DNA of 64,000 bases from an uncultured Verrucomicrobiales bacterium (GTDB lineage Bacteria > Verrucomicrobiota > Verrucomicrobiia > Verrucomicrobiales > Akkermansiaceae): NCBI GenBank assembly GCA_949373085.1, contig CASICJ010000002.1:62001-126000 (forward strand), read 5' to 3'. Positions within the stretch are counted from its first letter, which is position 1. Each line of letters opens with the position of its first letter. The notes under the pieces were generated by a model. It saw only the letters and a program-made list of their open reading frames with translations, was not told the origin of the DNA and ran no database searches. Positions 18,245-28,984 of the stretch are shown in pieces. A program made the translations under genes and the position numbers.

Positions 18245-19485
18245 GAGGCATCTAAGAGCCGCCGCACTGCGGCAAGCGCATAATCTAACTCCCCTTCCGA
18301 GATCTGGAAGGGGGGCGTGAAAGATAGAACGTTCCCTGCCGGTCCATCCGCCAAAAAGAGTATTCCTTCAGCTAAAAGTAAGGTCAACAACCCACCGGCT
18401 GGACGATTCAATTCCAGCCCCCACATCAAGCCACGACCACGCACCTCTCGAACCGCTTCGTGATCAAATGCCTGCAGCGCCCTAGAAAGCCTTTCTGAAG
18501 ATTCTTCCACCAATCGAATTGTTACGTCCCTCTCAAAAATCTCCAGCGATTTCAATGCCATGGCACAGCCTACCGGATGTCCCAAAAAAGTACTGGTATG
18601 CAACGCCTCCCCGGGACTTTTTGGCCACTGGTCCATAACTTCTTCTTTGCCAACACAAGCCGAAATCGGAAAGCCTCCACTCATCGCTTTTCCAACACAA
18701 ATTAAATCGGGGACTACTCCTTCCCACTCACTGGCGAACCACTTCCCAGTGCGATAAAAACCAGTGTAAATTTCATCAAAAATCAAGAGAGCATTGTGCG
18801 CGTCACACCAATTTCTCAGTGCTAATAAAAATCCGGCGGGAGGAATCACCTTACCCCCACGTCCTTGAATAGGCTCTACTAAAACCGCCCCTATCTCATC
18901 ATCGTCGGGCAGCTCAAACGAACCGTATTTCACCCGATTGGTCACCTCCGCTAACTGATCTACAAAAGGACCGCGAAACTTTTCGAGATCAGTGCCGAGC
19001 AAACTTCCATAACCTAATCCATGGTAACCATCAGTAAAAGCCATCACCCTGCGCTTTCCAGTCGCCAATCGAGCCGTTTTGAGCGCCGTTTCCACCGCTT
19101 CAAATCCTGAATTTGAAAGAACTACTTTCCCCGAACCAGCACCCCATTTCTCGAAAGTTAATTTCGAAAGTCGTTCGCATAAATCAACCTTTAAAGCAGT
19201 TGGATGAACATCGCCCATACCATGGAGCAGTTGCTCGCTTTGCTCCTTCATGGCCTCCACGATTTCAGGATGCCGATGCCCAAGCCCTGCAACCCCAAAA
19301 GCACTCGTGAAGTCCAAGAAACGATTCCCATCTGCATCCCACACGTTCACGCCTTTCGCTTTGTCCCAAAAAACCGGCCACGAATGATCCATATAAGTCA
19401 CATTGCGACTTTCATGCTCACGAAGCCTTGCCGCCAACGCCAGCGAGCGAGGACCAGGAATACTTGTAATTATTTCAGGAATCAT
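18241..19485 (-). CDS. Class III (PLP) aminotransferase
   Basis: A 414-aa fold-type I enzyme of the acetylornithine/4-aminobutyrate aminotransferase class. Motifs: DADGNRFLDFTSAFGVAGLG (N-terminal), SNSGFEAVETALKTAR (PLP phosphate contact), LLIFDEIYTGFYRTG (Asp binding the pyridine nitrogen), and CVGKAMSGGFPISA with the PLP Lys. Substrate cannot be fixed from sequence alone. It overlaps the rhomboid gene by 4 nt (ATGA) and is the third gene of the secG-rhomboid-aminotransferase unit. Confidence 0.88.
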   Translation of the reverse strand: MIPEIITSIPGPRSLALAARLREHESRNVTYMDHSWPVFWDKAKGVNVWDADGNRFLDFTSAFGVAGLGHRHPEIVEAMKEQSEQLLHGMGDVHPTALKVDLCERLSKLTFEKWGAGSGKVVLSNSGFEAVETALKTARLATGKRRVMAFTDGYHGLGYGSLLGTDLEKFRGPFVDQLAEVTNRVKYGSFELPDDDEIGAVLVEPIQGRGGKVIPPAGFLLALRNWCDAHNALLIFDEIYTGFYRTGKWFASEWEGVVPDLICVGKAMSGGFPISACVGKEEVMDQWPKSPGEALHTSTFLGHPVGCAMALKSLEIFERDVTIRLVEESSERLSRALQAFDHEAVREVRGRGLMWGLELNRPAGGLLTLLLAEGILFLADGPAGNVLSFTPPFQISEGELDYALAAVRRLLDAS

Positions 19486-20663
19486 GACGCGCGTATTATC
19501 ATGATAAGAATTGCCCCAATCGCTGAGGATCCGATCAAAAAGACCCCAACACCTCCGATCAGAAAATCGCGCTTTAAGATCATCGGCCGATGAGGTGATG
19601 ATGATCTAGGAAAAACCACAAATGCATAAATAGCTCCTGTCACCAGTCCCCCTAGATGGGCTGCATTATCAACAAACTTGAATCCCAGCGTTCCAATCAC
19701 GATCAGTGATACAAGAATTCCAGCCAACCTACGACGTGCAGATCTTGGAACAATCGAGCGATGAAGCGTTTCGAAAACCAGCAAAAATCCAAGCAGCCCA
19801 CAAACCACTCCAGAAACCCCCACCGAAGTCTGGATCGGTAGCCAGGAAATAGTTGCCCAGCCTGCGCCGATAATACTGAGGAAGAAGGCAGCAGCAAGAT
19901 GGGGCCAGCGGGCTAGAGTTTCGACACGTCGACTCAAATACCAGAGAGCGCTCACATTAAGGATGAAGTGGATCAGATTACCGTGGAGAAAAGCCGCGGT
20001 AAAAAGCCGCCAGTTTTCTCCTGCTAAATAGCGAGGCTTAACTAATCCAGCCTCGGAGATACCGAGACCAGGAGTTACGAACTGAGCCCCACCAACCAAC
20101 ACGACCAGCACAAGAAAAAGGACAGAGAAAGGAGTGCGCTGATTTTCCATCCAAAGCTCGAAACGCGCCTCCGGGACCTGATCTCTAATTTGGTCCCGCG
20201 TTAGGCGCTTAGCCACAGCGCGCCCCTTCCGAGCCTCCCACCAAGGGCGGGCTGTAAAATAAAGAAACCCAAAAATTGTCAGAACCAAAAATTGAATCCC
20301 AGGAAAATTAAACGGAGAAATTCCCTTTAAAAAGCAATACAAACCATAGAGGACTGCAATCCCAGTTAGCGGCGCCGTACGCCGAGCATAATCTTCATCT
20401 TCGGCAGCAAAAATAAGGCACCTTTTTTTTAGCGAGCCAGCCAGTTTCGGGACCTCCTCAGGCGCAACCAATCGGTCACTTTCCGGTGTCCAAATCCAAT
20501 CCAACCGACCTTTACCGACCTCTAAGTGAGCTTTTAGCTCATCTAGCGATTCGAATGAACGGCTTATCTTTGAGTGATCAACAACCCCAAACTTGCTGGT
20601 ATCTGGCCGGATTGGAAAGGCATCATCGCGGGCCCAAGCTGGCAAAGCTGGCTCGCTCATCAT
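19482..20663 (-). CDS. Rhomboid-family intramembrane serine protease with N-terminal extension
   Basis: About 393 aa from the ATG at 20663 (MMSEPALPAW), 7 nt after the secG stop. A soluble N-terminal region of roughly 95 residues precedes two membrane segments. The rhomboid core then follows, with HGNLIHFILN (about 228), the catalytic serine in VGVSG (about Ser284) and the catalytic histidine in AAHLGG (about His336). Both dyad residues are present, so it should be active. The order secG-rhomboid-aminotransferase with overlaps indicates one transcript. Confidence 0.88.
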   Translation of the reverse strand: MMSEPALPAWARDDAFPIRPDTSKFGVVDHSKISRSFESLDELKAHLEVGKGRLDWIWTPESDRLVAPEEVPKLAGSLKKRCLIFAAEDEDYARRTAPLTGIAVLYGLYCFLKGISPFNFPGIQFLVLTIFGFLYFTARPWWEARKGRAVAKRLTRDQIRDQVPEARFELWMENQRTPFSVLFLVLVVLVGGAQFVTPGLGISEAGLVKPRYLAGENWRLFTAAFLHGNLIHFILNVSALWYLSRRVETLARWPHLAAAFFLSIIGAGWATISWLPIQTSVGVSGVVCGLLGFLLVFETLHRSIVPRSARRRLAGILVSLIVIGTLGFKFVDNAAHLGGLVTGAIYAFVVFPRSSSPHRPMILKRDFLIGGVGVFLIGSSAIGAILIMIIRAS

Positions 20664-20670
20664 CTCAAAA

Positions 20671-21222
20671 TTAGCCACCTGCCGGCACCTTGCTCTCTTC
20701 AGTTGAAGTGTCAGCACCATCAGCTGGCGCTTCCTCGGAACTCACCGGCACCTCTTTCGTTTCCTCAGGAGCTGTAGTTGCTTCCTCAGGGGCTGTAGTT
20801 GCTTCCTCGGAACTCACCGGCACCTCTTTCGTTTCCTCAGGGGCTGTAGTTGCTTCCTCAGGAGCTGGGACGACAACATTACTTGCGTTCCCAAGGACTG
20901 AACCTTCAGCCGCGGTCGTTTCCACTGGAGCGCTAGCCGCAGAACCTCCATCAGAAGCGTAGTTCTTGCCTTCAATGGCGTTTCTCTTTCCCATTAGGAT
21001 CCCAAGAACCAAAGAAAAGATGAAAAACAGGGTGCCAAGATAAACCGTCCCTTTTTGAAGAACATCAGTCGTTTTTGCACCAAAAGCAGCGTCGGTCATA
21101 CCAGCCCCAAATGCGGCACCGAGGCCTTCCTGCTTCGGGCGTTGCATGAGGATCACGAGAATCAGCAAAAGGCTCACGACGACGTGAGCGATAACCACTA
21201 GTGTGATAGAAATGTCTAGCAT
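20671..21222 (-). CDS. secG: Preprotein translocase subunit SecG with repetitive C-terminal tail
   Basis: Small membrane subunit of SecYEG. The first 80 or so residues are standard SecG: an N-terminal helix, the cytosolic loop LMQRPKQEGLGAAFG, and a second helix (YLGTLFFIFSLVLGILMG). Beyond this the 183-aa protein carries about 100 extra residues of Ala/Thr/Glu/Pro/Val low-complexity sequence, including a 24-residue tandem repeat. It is disordered and acidic, with no predicted catalytic role. It is first in the unit with the rhomboid gene. Confidence 0.92.
   Translation of the reverse strand: MLDISITLVVIAHVVVSLLLILVILMQRPKQEGLGAAFGAGMTDAAFGAKTTDVLQKGTVYLGTLFFIFSLVLGILMGKRNAIEGKNYASDGGSAASAPVETTAAEGSVLGNASNVVVPAPEEATTAPEETKEVPVSSEEATTAPEEATTAPEETKEVPVSSEEAPADGADTSTEESKVPAGG
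20731..20867 (-). repeat. 72-bp tandem duplication inside secG
   Basis: A block of 65 bp at 20731-20795 recurs at 20803-20867 with only reciprocal A/G changes in the CAGG(A/G)GC positions. The period is 72 bp, or 24 codons, so the frame is kept. It encodes the PVSSEEATTAPEE-type tail repeats. The near-identity points to a recent duplication. Confidence 0.9.
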
Positions 21223-21332
21223 GGGAGGGCGGGACTCTACCGCCTCAACCCGACTTGTAAAGACGGAGTTTTAAGCAACGTCGCCTATTTTATTTAGGAA
21301 GTCCTAATAAGATTGACCAGGCTCATTCATCC

Positions 21333-21680
21333 CTAATTCGTCGACTTAATGATCTCGTTTTTCAAATTGAGCACATGACGAAGGGGGATGATCTGCTTGT
21401 CCGAGATTCCAAACGCCATAATCGTGACGCATTCGTCCTTCTTGATCAGGTGGGCGGCGCCCCCATTCATAATAATATGACCTGTCCCCGGATCACCGGC
21501 CTGAACGTAGGTTTCGAGACGACTCCCCGAAGTCATCGATGTCACGAGCACACGCTCACCCTCCCAAAGCCCAGCCGCTTCCATAAGATCAGTGGGAATC
21601 TCAATACTCCCTTCATAATCAATATCAGCCTGCTTGATTATGGCCCGGTGAAGCTTTGACTTAAGTTGAATACGCTGCAT
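21333..21680 (-). CDS. panD: Aspartate 1-decarboxylase
   Basis: Makes beta-alanine from L-aspartate for pantothenate synthesis. Starting at ATG 21680, the 115-aa protein begins MQRIQLKSKLHRA, matching the family start. The self-cleaving Gly24-Ser25 lies in ADIDYEGSI; cleavage yields the pyruvoyl group. The later GSRLETYV, GAAH and HVLNLKNEI fit the family. An in-frame ATG at 21716 would add 12 atypical residues. Same direction as secG, 110 bp upstream of it. Confidence 0.94.
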   Translation of the reverse strand: MQRIQLKSKLHRAIIKQADIDYEGSIEIPTDLMEAAGLWEGERVLVTSMTSGSRLETYVQAGDPGTGHIIMNGGAAHLIKKDECVTIMAFGISDKQIIPLRHVLNLKNEIIKSTN

Positions 21681-21775
21681 GGGATTGACGAAACGAGGAA
21701 TGACTGCCGCGGTCAAGCGGTGAAAAACTCCACGATTGAAAAAATACTGCTTACACTTAAGATTTCATAAGACTC

Positions 21776-22828
21776 ATGAGGAAATTGATGCCATTCATCA
21801 TCGGCTGTGCCGGGAGTTTTTTGCCTGCCCAAGAGACCGGGCCTGCCATTCCTCCCCTTGTGGCAAAAAAGGCACTTCAGTGGATGCAAAACTCAGACGC
21901 CTCCAAAAGAGCAGCCGCTTACCGCACCTTTCAGCTTTACGGTGATAAGGGAAGCTCTAGCTACCGCCGCACTCTCGAAAAAGCACGGGCTCTTCACGGA
22001 AACAAACTCGCAGATATCCTCAGCGACGAACGATCAAACCCTTTCTTGGATCTTCCTGATGTTTCGGAAAAATTGAAGAGTCATCGCGCACGTATCTACA
22101 AGCTCATTAAAACCGACTACAAAAAACAGCCAGATAAAGTAACGATGTTACGTCGTGAGGTCGAAATGCTACAAAAAATTAACGGGCGGGCTCGTATGAT
22201 TGCAGAGAACGATCCTGCAACTCTCGATAAGGCAGTCAAGGTCATCGCAACAGCTCTTGCCGAAGTTTCCCGCGAAGTAAATATCATCGACGAGACCGAG
22301 TTCGTCCGCAAAAAGCTCGACCTTGATGGCGCACTCATGTCAATTTACGAAGGCGAAATTCACCTCAATAATAGGAAAGTAATCACGAATATTCGTAAGG
22401 AAATCGAATCACTAGTTTCGGCGCGGCTAGACAACAATGCCTCCGCATGGGCCAGTGTCTCTCAAAAAGATTTCGCTAACTATCTCAACGAATTTCGTTC
22501 GTTATTTGCGCTCACTCCACTCCGCCTCGAGGAAAAACTCTCTGATGCTGCAGTTGGGCATTCAAGGGATATGGCTTCGATGGGATTTTTCGCCCACCAA
22601 TCTCCCATTCCCAAAAAAAAATCGCCGGGTGACCGAGCTGAACTTGCTGGGTTCAAACATCGCTGGTCTGGAGAAAATATTTTTATGGGGTCCTCTTCAC
22701 CAGTCGCTGCTTACGATGCTTGGTTCGGCTCCGATGGACATCGCTTCATCATGTTTGCAAACGGTCCTGATCTTATAGGAATTGGACCATATGAAAGACA
22801 CTGGACCATGATGACCGGCAGAAAATAG
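21776..22828 (+). CDS. Secreted CAP (SCP/PR-1-like) domain protein
   Basis: A 350-aa protein with a short signal peptide (to about residue 19), a charged helical middle region rich in Lys/Arg/Glu (about 30-225), and a C-terminal CAP domain (about 235-350). The CAP domain shows LSDAAVGHSRDMASMGFFAH, GENIFMG, AYDAWFGSDGHRFIM and IGIGPYERHWTMM. The two His residues (GHS and GHR) correspond to the conserved CAP pocket. Function in bacteria is unknown. It lies 12 bp upstream of rnc, probably in one operon. Confidence 0.85.
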   Translation: MRKLMPFIIGCAGSFLPAQETGPAIPPLVAKKALQWMQNSDASKRAAAYRTFQLYGDKGSSSYRRTLEKARALHGNKLADILSDERSNPFLDLPDVSEKLKSHRARIYKLIKTDYKKQPDKVTMLRREVEMLQKINGRARMIAENDPATLDKAVKVIATALAEVSREVNIIDETEFVRKKLDLDGALMSIYEGEIHLNNRKVITNIRKEIESLVSARLDNNASAWASVSQKDFANYLNEFRSLFALTPLRLEEKLSDAAVGHSRDMASMGFFAHQSPIPKKKSPGDRAELAGFKHRWSGENIFMGSSSPVAAYDAWFGSDGHRFIMFANGPDLIGIGPYERHWTMMTGRK

Positions 22829-22840
22829 CCCTTTCCTAAC

Positions 22841-23521
22841 GTGAGCATAGAAGAACGGCTAAATTACACATTTAAGAGTCAGACGCTTTTAAATGAGGCT
22901 TTGTCACACCCCAGTCTTTCTTCAGAAATTCGTCCAGCGCCGCCCGACAACCAAAGACTTGAATACCTAGGTGATGCTGTTGTCGAGCTCGCCATTAGCA
23001 CTCATCTTTACCACCGTTTCCCTGAGTTCCAGGAAGGTGTCCTCACCAAACTGCGTGCTTCAGTAGTTTCAAAACCAGCGCTCGCCACAGCAGCGCGCAC
23101 CATTGATTTGGGCAGCGCACTTTTTATGAGTAATGGCGAATCCGGAAGCGGCGGCCGTAATCGGGATTCTAACCTTGCCGATGCTCTTGAAGCAATCATT
23201 GGCGCGATCTATTTAGACAGCGGTCTTGAGGCAGCAAAAGAGGTGAGCTTACAACTCCTCAGCGACCAGCTTGAAACGCTAAACCCCAAAAGATCCCAAG
23301 GTAACGCCAAAGGCGAGCTTCAAGAAATCCTCCAGCAATTAACCCCAGAGGCACCTTTGTATGAAGTCATCTCGGAAGAGGGGCCACCCCATGACCGGAC
23401 CTTCGTCTGCGTGGTTACGTGGAAAGGCAAACCTTTGGGTCAGGGCTCTGGCCCTAGTAAGAAATCAGCCGAAGCAAAAGCCGCACAAGCTGCCCTCAAC
23501 TCTCAAATCTGGAAAAGCTAG
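22841..23521 (+). CDS. rnc: Ribonuclease III
   Basis: dsRNA endonuclease for rRNA and mRNA processing. The 226-aa protein starts at GTG. The RNase III domain has the signature [14 protein letters not shown] (about residues 36-49) and the [15 protein letters not shown] motif with the catalytic acidic residues (about 114-128). A C-terminal dsRNA-binding domain spans about residues 150-226 ([10 protein letters not shown], then [20 protein letters not shown]). Normal length. Its stop overlaps the convergent DUF1501 gene by 4 nt. Confidence 0.96.
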   Translation: MSIEERLNYTFKSQTLLNEALSHPSLSSEIRPAPPDNQRLEYLGDAVVELAISTHLYHRFPEFQEGVLTKLRASVVSKPALATAARTIDLGSALFMSNGESGSGGRNRDSNLADALEAIIGAIYLDSGLEAAKEVSLQLLSDQLETLNPKRSQGNAKGELQEILQQLTPEAPLYEVISEEGPPHDRTFVCVVTWKGKPLGQGSGPSKKSAEAKAAQAALNSQIWKS

Positions 23522-24975
23522 GCGAGAATCTTACTAATCACCTTCCTCGGCTCCACTCCGGTCAGTCGCTCGTCGAGACCCTGATGCCTCAGCGTAAACC
23601 GCTCGTGGTCGATCCCGAGGCAGTGGAGAGCCGTAGCGTTTATTTCATTAATATGCACCTTGTCCTTAACCGGATTGTAAGAAAAGTCATCTGTTTCACC
23701 GACTTCGGTTCCTCCTTTAATCCCTCCACCAGCCATCCACATGCAAAAGTTTTTTGGGTGATGATCTCTTCCATACGTTTCACGGCTTAGCTTGCCTTGC
23801 GAATAAACAGTCCGCCCAAATTCCCCCCCCCAGATCACGAGAGTTTCATCCAACATTCCTCGTTGCTTGAGATCCTTAAGCAATCCAGCGCAAGGCTGAT
23901 CAGTGTCCAGACATTGGTTCCCCAACTCATTCGGTAAATTTCCGTGAGAATCCCAACCACGATGCATGATCTGAACCACGCGCACCCCCTTTTCCACTAG
24001 ACGGCGGGCGAGAAGAGCACTTGAAGCAAAAGAGCCCGGTGTTTTTACACGATCCCCGTAAAGCCCCAAGGTCGACTCTTTCTCTTGGCTTAAGTCAGTC
24101 AACTCCGGCACGCTGGCCTGCATTCTAAAGGCCATTTCATATTGCGAAATACGAGTCTGAATATCCGGATCCCCAAACTTTTCAAAACCTCGTTGATTAA
24201 GTTTTCCTAAAGCATCAAGCATCGAGCGTCGATCCTGCCTGTCCACTCCTGGCGGGTTTTCAAGATGCAGAACCGGATCATTACCAGATCTCAAAACAAC
24301 GCCGCTATCCCTCCCTGGTAAAAATCCGGGCCCCCACATCCGACTAAATAGAGCTTGAGCATTCGAACCTTTTGGAAAGTTGGGTGTCAGAGCCACGAAA
24401 GCTGGAAGATCTTCAGTTTCTGCTCCCAGTCCATATGAAATCCATGACCCCATACTCGGCTTCCCCGGAACTTCGCTCCCGGTCATCACAAAAGTACAGG
24501 CCGGATCGTGATTAATTGCATTGGAATGCACTGCTTTCACCACTGCAATGTCATCCACCACCCCAGCAGTATGAGGTAACAACTCACTGACCCACCGCCC
24601 ACATTCACCATGCTGGGTGAACTTGAATTTTGAAGGTGCGACCGGAAAACGACCCTGACCACTGGTCATAGTGGTAATACGATTACCTAGAAAATCCTTC
24701 GGCAGATCTTTGTTAAATTGTTTGTGTAAATTCGGTTTATGATCCCAGGTATCAAGCTGCGAAGGTCCGCCATTCATATGCAAATAAATTACCGCCTTCG
24801 CCTTACCGGCAAAGTGAGGAAGTGCAGGTAGGCCAGGATGCATCGGAGACCCAGCTAGCGCGACACCACGAGAGGCCATCATTGACGCAAGTGCCACGCC
24901 TCCAAGTCGCATCCCGTTATCACCGAAAAACTGGCGGCGAGTTTGCAGAAGTTGATTTTCAAAAAACGGGTCCAT
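23518..24975 (-). CDS. DUF1501 protein (secreted, twin-arginine-like start)
   Basis: About 485 aa from ATG 24975 ([18 protein letters not shown]); a TTG at 24999 is the alternative. The [10 protein letters not shown] segment followed by an apolar stretch resembles a Tat signal. The remainder is DUF1501: [44 protein letters not shown], and [10 protein letters not shown]. The fold is sulfatase/alkaline-phosphatase-like. It pairs with the cytochrome/DUF1549/DUF1553 gene immediately upstream, as is usual in Planctomycetota and Verrucomicrobiota. A G9 run lies in the coding strand at 23823-23831. Confidence 0.9.
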   Translation of the reverse strand: MDPFFENQLLQTRRQFFGDNGMRLGGVALASMMASRGVALAGSPMHPGLPALPHFAGKAKAVIYLHMNGGPSQLDTWDHKPNLHKQFNKDLPKDFLGNRITTMTSGQGRFPVAPSKFKFTQHGECGRWVSELLPHTAGVVDDIAVVKAVHSNAINHDPACTFVMTGSEVPGKPSMGSWISYGLGAETEDLPAFVALTPNFPKGSNAQALFSRMWGPGFLPGRDSGVVLRSGNDPVLHLENPPGVDRQDRRSMLDALGKLNQRGFEKFGDPDIQTRISQYEMAFRMQASVPELTDLSQEKESTLGLYGDRVKTPGSFASSALLARRLVEKGVRVVQIMHRGWDSHGNLPNELGNQCLDTDQPCAGLLKDLKQRGMLDETLVIWGGEFGRTVYSQGKLSRETYGRDHHPKNFCMWMAGGGIKGGTEVGETDDFSYNPVKDKVHINEINATALHCLGIDHERFTLRHQGLDERLTGVEPRKVISKILA

Positions 24976-24985
24976 ATCAGTGATG

Positions 24986-27900
24986 TCAATTACGGACAAT
25001 AGCCTCGTCCATGTTTAAAATTAAATTGGCCACCAAGGACCATGCAGCAAGCTGAGATGAATTTAGATCTTTTGCAGACTCGGATTCCCCAAAAGAAATG
25101 GCTTTTATCGCTTCCTCTGGTGCGCCCTGATATTTTTGAAATTGCCTTTCAAAGAAACGGATAATGATTTTCTTTTCCTCAATGCTTGGCAGCCTTGAAA
25201 CGACAGTTCTAAAGATAAAGTCTATCCTCTCTCCGCGATCACTCACGCTTTTCATAGCCCGTTCCCCCAATCCACGGGCGGCTTCAAAATGCTGCACATC
25301 ATTCATCAACTGTAAGGCCTGCAACGGTGTATTACTCCGCTCACGCTTCAAACAGAATTGCTCGCGAGCAGGAGCATCAAAGTTAGCGAACATCGGATGA
25401 GGAGCCGTCCGCTTAAAAAAAGTATAAACCGATCTCCGATATAAGTCAGCCCCATGCCCTTGTTTGTAAAAACGCGTGTTTGATCCCCCAAAAGCAACCG
25501 GCTCCCAAATGTTAGGGGGTTGATATGGCATGACACCTCGACCGCCCATCTCAAAGTTCATCAAGCCGCTTACAAACAAAGCCTGATCACGTAATTGTTC
25601 GGCATCGAGACGGAATCTCGGCCCACGAGCGAGGAAGCGATTTTCAGGATCATTATCCCATCTTGGGCTCGCGGCCGCACTTTTCTGTCGAAAAGTCCTC
25701 GTTAGTAGAATCTTACGCATGAGCGCTTTGACATCCCAGCCACTATCTTGAAAGTGCAGAGCCAAATAGTCTAACAACTTAGGATGGCTGGGAACCTCTC
25801 CCTGAGTGCCAAAATCATGACTAGTCTTGACCAAGCCAATTCCAAAAAGCTGCTGCCAAAAACGATTCACCACAACCCTAGCGGTCAGTGGATTCTCTCG
25901 AGCAACAAGCCACTTTGCAAGATCAAGACGGGTTGCTCGCTCCCCATCTTTAATTAACTTTGGTAGAACTGAAGGGACCCCAGGTTCCACCTTCTTGCCC
26001 GGTTGATTATACTCGCCACGTTTCATCACATAACTCTGGCGAGGTTTGGGTAAATCTCGATATACAAAAGTTGACGGCAAACTCTTTTCATAATTCCCCT
26101 GTTCACTCTTAATCTTTACCAACTCGGTTCGTTTTGCCTCAAATTCTTTTCCTAAAGTCCCGCAGATCCGTGCGAGATAGTAATCTTTCAGAAGAGCCAA
26201 CTCAGATGGTTTTCTTTCTTTCTCAACACCTTCTTGAAGCCACTGCCTCAAGGGTTCGGGGACTCCATTAACCTGCTTGGCTTTCCTCCATGCTAAAAAC
26301 GAAGCCTTAGGATCAGTCGTAGGATCCTCGCTTCCAAGGACACCAAAATGGTCAAAATAAGCGGTTCCTCCATGAACGGTAAAAGCAAACCCAACGATTT
26401 GCATTCCTGCCTTCAAACCCATTTTTTCACCAGGGACTTCTAGCCTTATCCACTTACCTGTCTCGGGCAATGGACCAGCGACGAATCGCTGACTCGTCCC
26501 CTTTTTGCCAAAATCAATAATATCCGCCCCCCAAACTGCTCGATGATTCCACGCCGACCCATGAAACTGAATCATCACTTCCTCCGGTGTATCCTTGGGG
26601 TCAAGATAGACGTGAAGAAAAAACCTAGACCCGCTAGGCACAGTCAAAGGAGCCGCACCCGATTCATAATAATCTTGGGCCATTTCTTTCCCTCCCCGCT
26701 TCAACGCCTTTTGCCCACTGAATACGGGCTGATCTACTAACGTCAGAGGATGACCAGAGCTTCCAACTTTCGCCCCATTTGGGAACTCATCTTCAAACCA
26801 AATAGCTTCCGTATCTTCAATCCGACCAGACGATTTATTCCCCGCTGGATCTTGGTATGAATTCCAAACTGGAAGCTTCTTCATTGATTGCACCACGCCA
26901 TTACTCAGTTTATTATACTCCGCAATTTTCGCCTCATAATTCTCAGACTTCACCTTGATTACCGGAGCAGTTAGCAGAGTGTTCCCATCCATTGCCGGAT
27001 CGGCATTCGAATTAAAAAATGCATACAGGGAATAAAACTCATTCTGGGAAATCGGGTCGTATTTATGATCGTGACAGGCCGCACATTGGGCTGTTAGCCC
27101 CAACCATACCTGCGCAGTAGTGCTCGCGCGATCCACCGCATAGCGAAAGATCAATTCCTCTTTAATGCTTCCACCCTCACCACTTGTCACATTGCAACGG
27201 TTAAAGCCAGTGGCTACCAGTTGATCTACCTTTGGATTCGGCAATAAATCGCCAGCCAGCTGCTCGACTGTAAAATCATCATAGGGGAGATTGTCATTGA
27301 ATGATTTGATCACCCAATCGCGATACGCCCACATCTGGCGCTCGTTATCTAAATGCATCCCGTGTGTATCACCATAACGCGCGGCATCTAGCCAATGCCG
27401 TGCCATTTCTTCTCCGTAACGAACAGAATCGAGATAGCGATCCACCATTCGCGCATAGGCTCCTTTCGATTGATCAGACAAAAAATCTTCTACCTCTTGA
27501 ATTGTCGGAGGCAATCCTGAGAGAGCGAAACTCACTCTCCGAATTAACACTTCTCGATCTGCTTCAGATGATGGTAGTAAATTATTCTCATTGAGAACAG
27601 ATTCCACAAATCGATCGATTACACTCCCCTGCCCCGGCGGAATGGCAGACATCACGGGAGGCTCAAAAGCCCAGTGTTTTTGGTATGATGCACCTTCTTC
27701 AATCCATCGCTTAATCAATTCTTTTTCCTCATTACTAAGCGCCTTATGCGAATCAGGCGGAGGCATCATCTCATCTTCGTCATTCGAGATAATCCTCAGC
27801 CAAGACTCACTTTCATCCGGTTTCCCCGCCACTAATGCTGACTTTCCACGACGCTTCTTCCGGAATGCTCCCTCCGGTATATCAAGCCGCAACTTAGCCT

Positions 27901-28051
27901 CACGTGAATCCTCGTCTATTCCATGACACGCAAAGCACTTGTCCGAAAGAATAGGACGGATGTCCTGGTTGAAGTTTAAGACCTCGCTTCCGTTTAAAAT
28001 AAGAGCCGAGCCTAATATCAAAAAAAAGCAAAAAGCATCCCGGTAATTCAC
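24986..28051 (-). CDS. Planctomycete-type cytochrome C (PSCyt1) - DUF1549 - DUF1553 protein
   Basis: About 1021 aa from GTG 28051, which starts a clean signal peptide ([19 protein letters not shown]); the frame is open further upstream to 28165. Domain order: a PSCyt1 haem-binding motif (DKCFACHG, CxxCH), DUF1549 ([20 protein letters not shown]), then a second CxxCH ([12 protein letters not shown]). A concanavalin-like insert (about 470-600) follows, then DUF1553 ([34 protein letters not shown]). These partner DUF1501 proteins and are typically found with sulfatases and polysaccharide genes in PVC bacteria. Role inferred: periplasmic oxidative glycan processing. Confidence 0.9.
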   Translation of the reverse strand: MNYRDAFCFFLILGSALILNGSEVLNFNQDIRPILSDKCFACHGIDEDSREAKLRLDIPEGAFRKKRRGKSALVAGKPDESESWLRIISNDEDEMMPPPDSHKALSNEEKELIKRWIEEGASYQKHWAFEPPVMSAIPPGQGSVIDRFVESVLNENNLLPSSEADREVLIRRVSFALSGLPPTIQEVEDFLSDQSKGAYARMVDRYLDSVRYGEEMARHWLDAARYGDTHGMHLDNERQMWAYRDWVIKSFNDNLPYDDFTVEQLAGDLLPNPKVDQLVATGFNRCNVTSGEGGSIKEELIFRYAVDRASTTAQVWLGLTAQCAACHDHKYDPISQNEFYSLYAFFNSNADPAMDGNTLLTAPVIKVKSENYEAKIAEYNKLSNGVVQSMKKLPVWNSYQDPAGNKSSGRIEDTEAIWFEDEFPNGAKVGSSGHPLTLVDQPVFSGQKALKRGGKEMAQDYYESGAAPLTVPSGSRFFLHVYLDPKDTPEEVMIQFHGSAWNHRAVWGADIIDFGKKGTSQRFVAGPLPETGKWIRLEVPGEKMGLKAGMQIVGFAFTVHGGTAYFDHFGVLGSEDPTTDPKASFLAWRKAKQVNGVPEPLRQWLQEGVEKERKPSELALLKDYYLARICGTLGKEFEAKRTELVKIKSEQGNYEKSLPSTFVYRDLPKPRQSYVMKRGEYNQPGKKVEPGVPSVLPKLIKDGERATRLDLAKWLVARENPLTARVVVNRFWQQLFGIGLVKTSHDFGTQGEVPSHPKLLDYLALHFQDSGWDVKALMRKILLTRTFRQKSAAASPRWDNDPENRFLARGPRFRLDAEQLRDQALFVSGLMNFEMGGRGVMPYQPPNIWEPVAFGGSNTRFYKQGHGADLYRRSVYTFFKRTAPHPMFANFDAPAREQFCLKRERSNTPLQALQLMNDVQHFEAARGLGERAMKSVSDRGERIDFIFRTVVSRLPSIEEKKIIIRFFERQFQKYQGAPEEAIKAISFGESESAKDLNSSQLAAWSLVANLILNMDEAIVRN

Positions 28052-28216
28052 AATGTCTATTAGCAATAAAAATCCTCGAGCGAAAACCCAAAAATAAAGA
28101 TCGCTAGCAACCTCGCAAGTGACCCGAGGAAAAATTGCAAATATTAAGGGACTTCCAGAAATCATCCAGATGCCAGGAAAAAGTGATCCTAGTCATCTTT
28201 CATTCCTGCTCCTCAC

Positions 28217-28984
28217 TCAGTCTAAAATCCGGATCTCGTTTGCTTGTAGTATTTTTTCGATCCCAGTCACCGTCTGTAGTAGCAGTTCACCTTGGGACGA
28301 CACTCCGGCAACACGGCCTGTTCTAGTAATTCCTCCGACATCAAGCCGCACATTATTCCCATTCAAAACGCAACGCGCCGACCATGCATCAAGTAAATCC
28401 TCAAAATCCGATCCTATCTGGGCAAGCCTTACCTCTAATCGACGAAGACAACTAATGAGAACTTCCTCTCTCGAAATCTCCTCACCTAACTCTAGAGCAA
28501 GAGAAGTTGCAGGGTGGGAAACCTCATTTGGAAAAGACTTTACATTCACGTTCAATCCAACCCCCACCACCACAAAACTCGAATCAGCCTCAACCAAGAT
28601 TCCACAAATCTTTTTTCCTCCAACCCAAACATCGTTCGGCCACTTCACTCCAGAAGACACGCCAAACGAATCCAACCCCTCTGCAATTGCGAGACCCGCC
28701 GCTAGCGCAAATCGTGACCATAAAGTCGGGGCTTCTTTTGGCCTGAGGATCAAGGTGAAGGCTAACCCCTCACCTTTTGGACACAACCAAGATTGTCCTC
28801 GCCTACCCCGCCCAGAGGTCTGGTATTCAGTCAAAATTACGCTAAAATTGGGAGCTCCCTTAAAAGCAAGTTTTCGGGCTTCATCGTTTGTCGAACCACA
28901 CTCAGGCAAAAAAATCACCCGTTCACCCCACTCGGGTGAGAGTTCATTCAGGGTTTCCCCATTCCACCTCGCATCAATTTGCAT
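28217..28984 (-). CDS. birA: Biotin--[acetyl-CoA-carboxylase] ligase
   Basis: Attaches biotin to biotin-carboxyl-carrier proteins. From ATG 28984 it is about 255 aa. It has SGRGRRGQSWLCPKGEG (biotin/ATP loop, about residue 60), VKWPNDVWVGGKKICGILVE (about 105-124) and GVGLNVN. There is no N-terminal helix-turn-helix, so it is a class I, non-repressor ligase. The start overlaps the 3' end of nadC by 11 nt, implying coupling. A long plus-strand frame at 28119-29030 is its shadow. Confidence 0.94.
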   Translation of the reverse strand: MQIDARWNGETLNELSPEWGERVIFLPECGSTNDEARKLAFKGAPNFSVILTEYQTSGRGRRGQSWLCPKGEGLAFTLILRPKEAPTLWSRFALAAGLAIAEGLDSFGVSSGVKWPNDVWVGGKKICGILVEADSSFVVVGVGLNVNVKSFPNEVSHPATSLALELGEEISREEVLISCLRRLEVRLAQIGSDFEDLLDAWSARCVLNGNNVRLDVGGITRTGRVAGVSSQGELLLQTVTGIEKILQANEIRILD

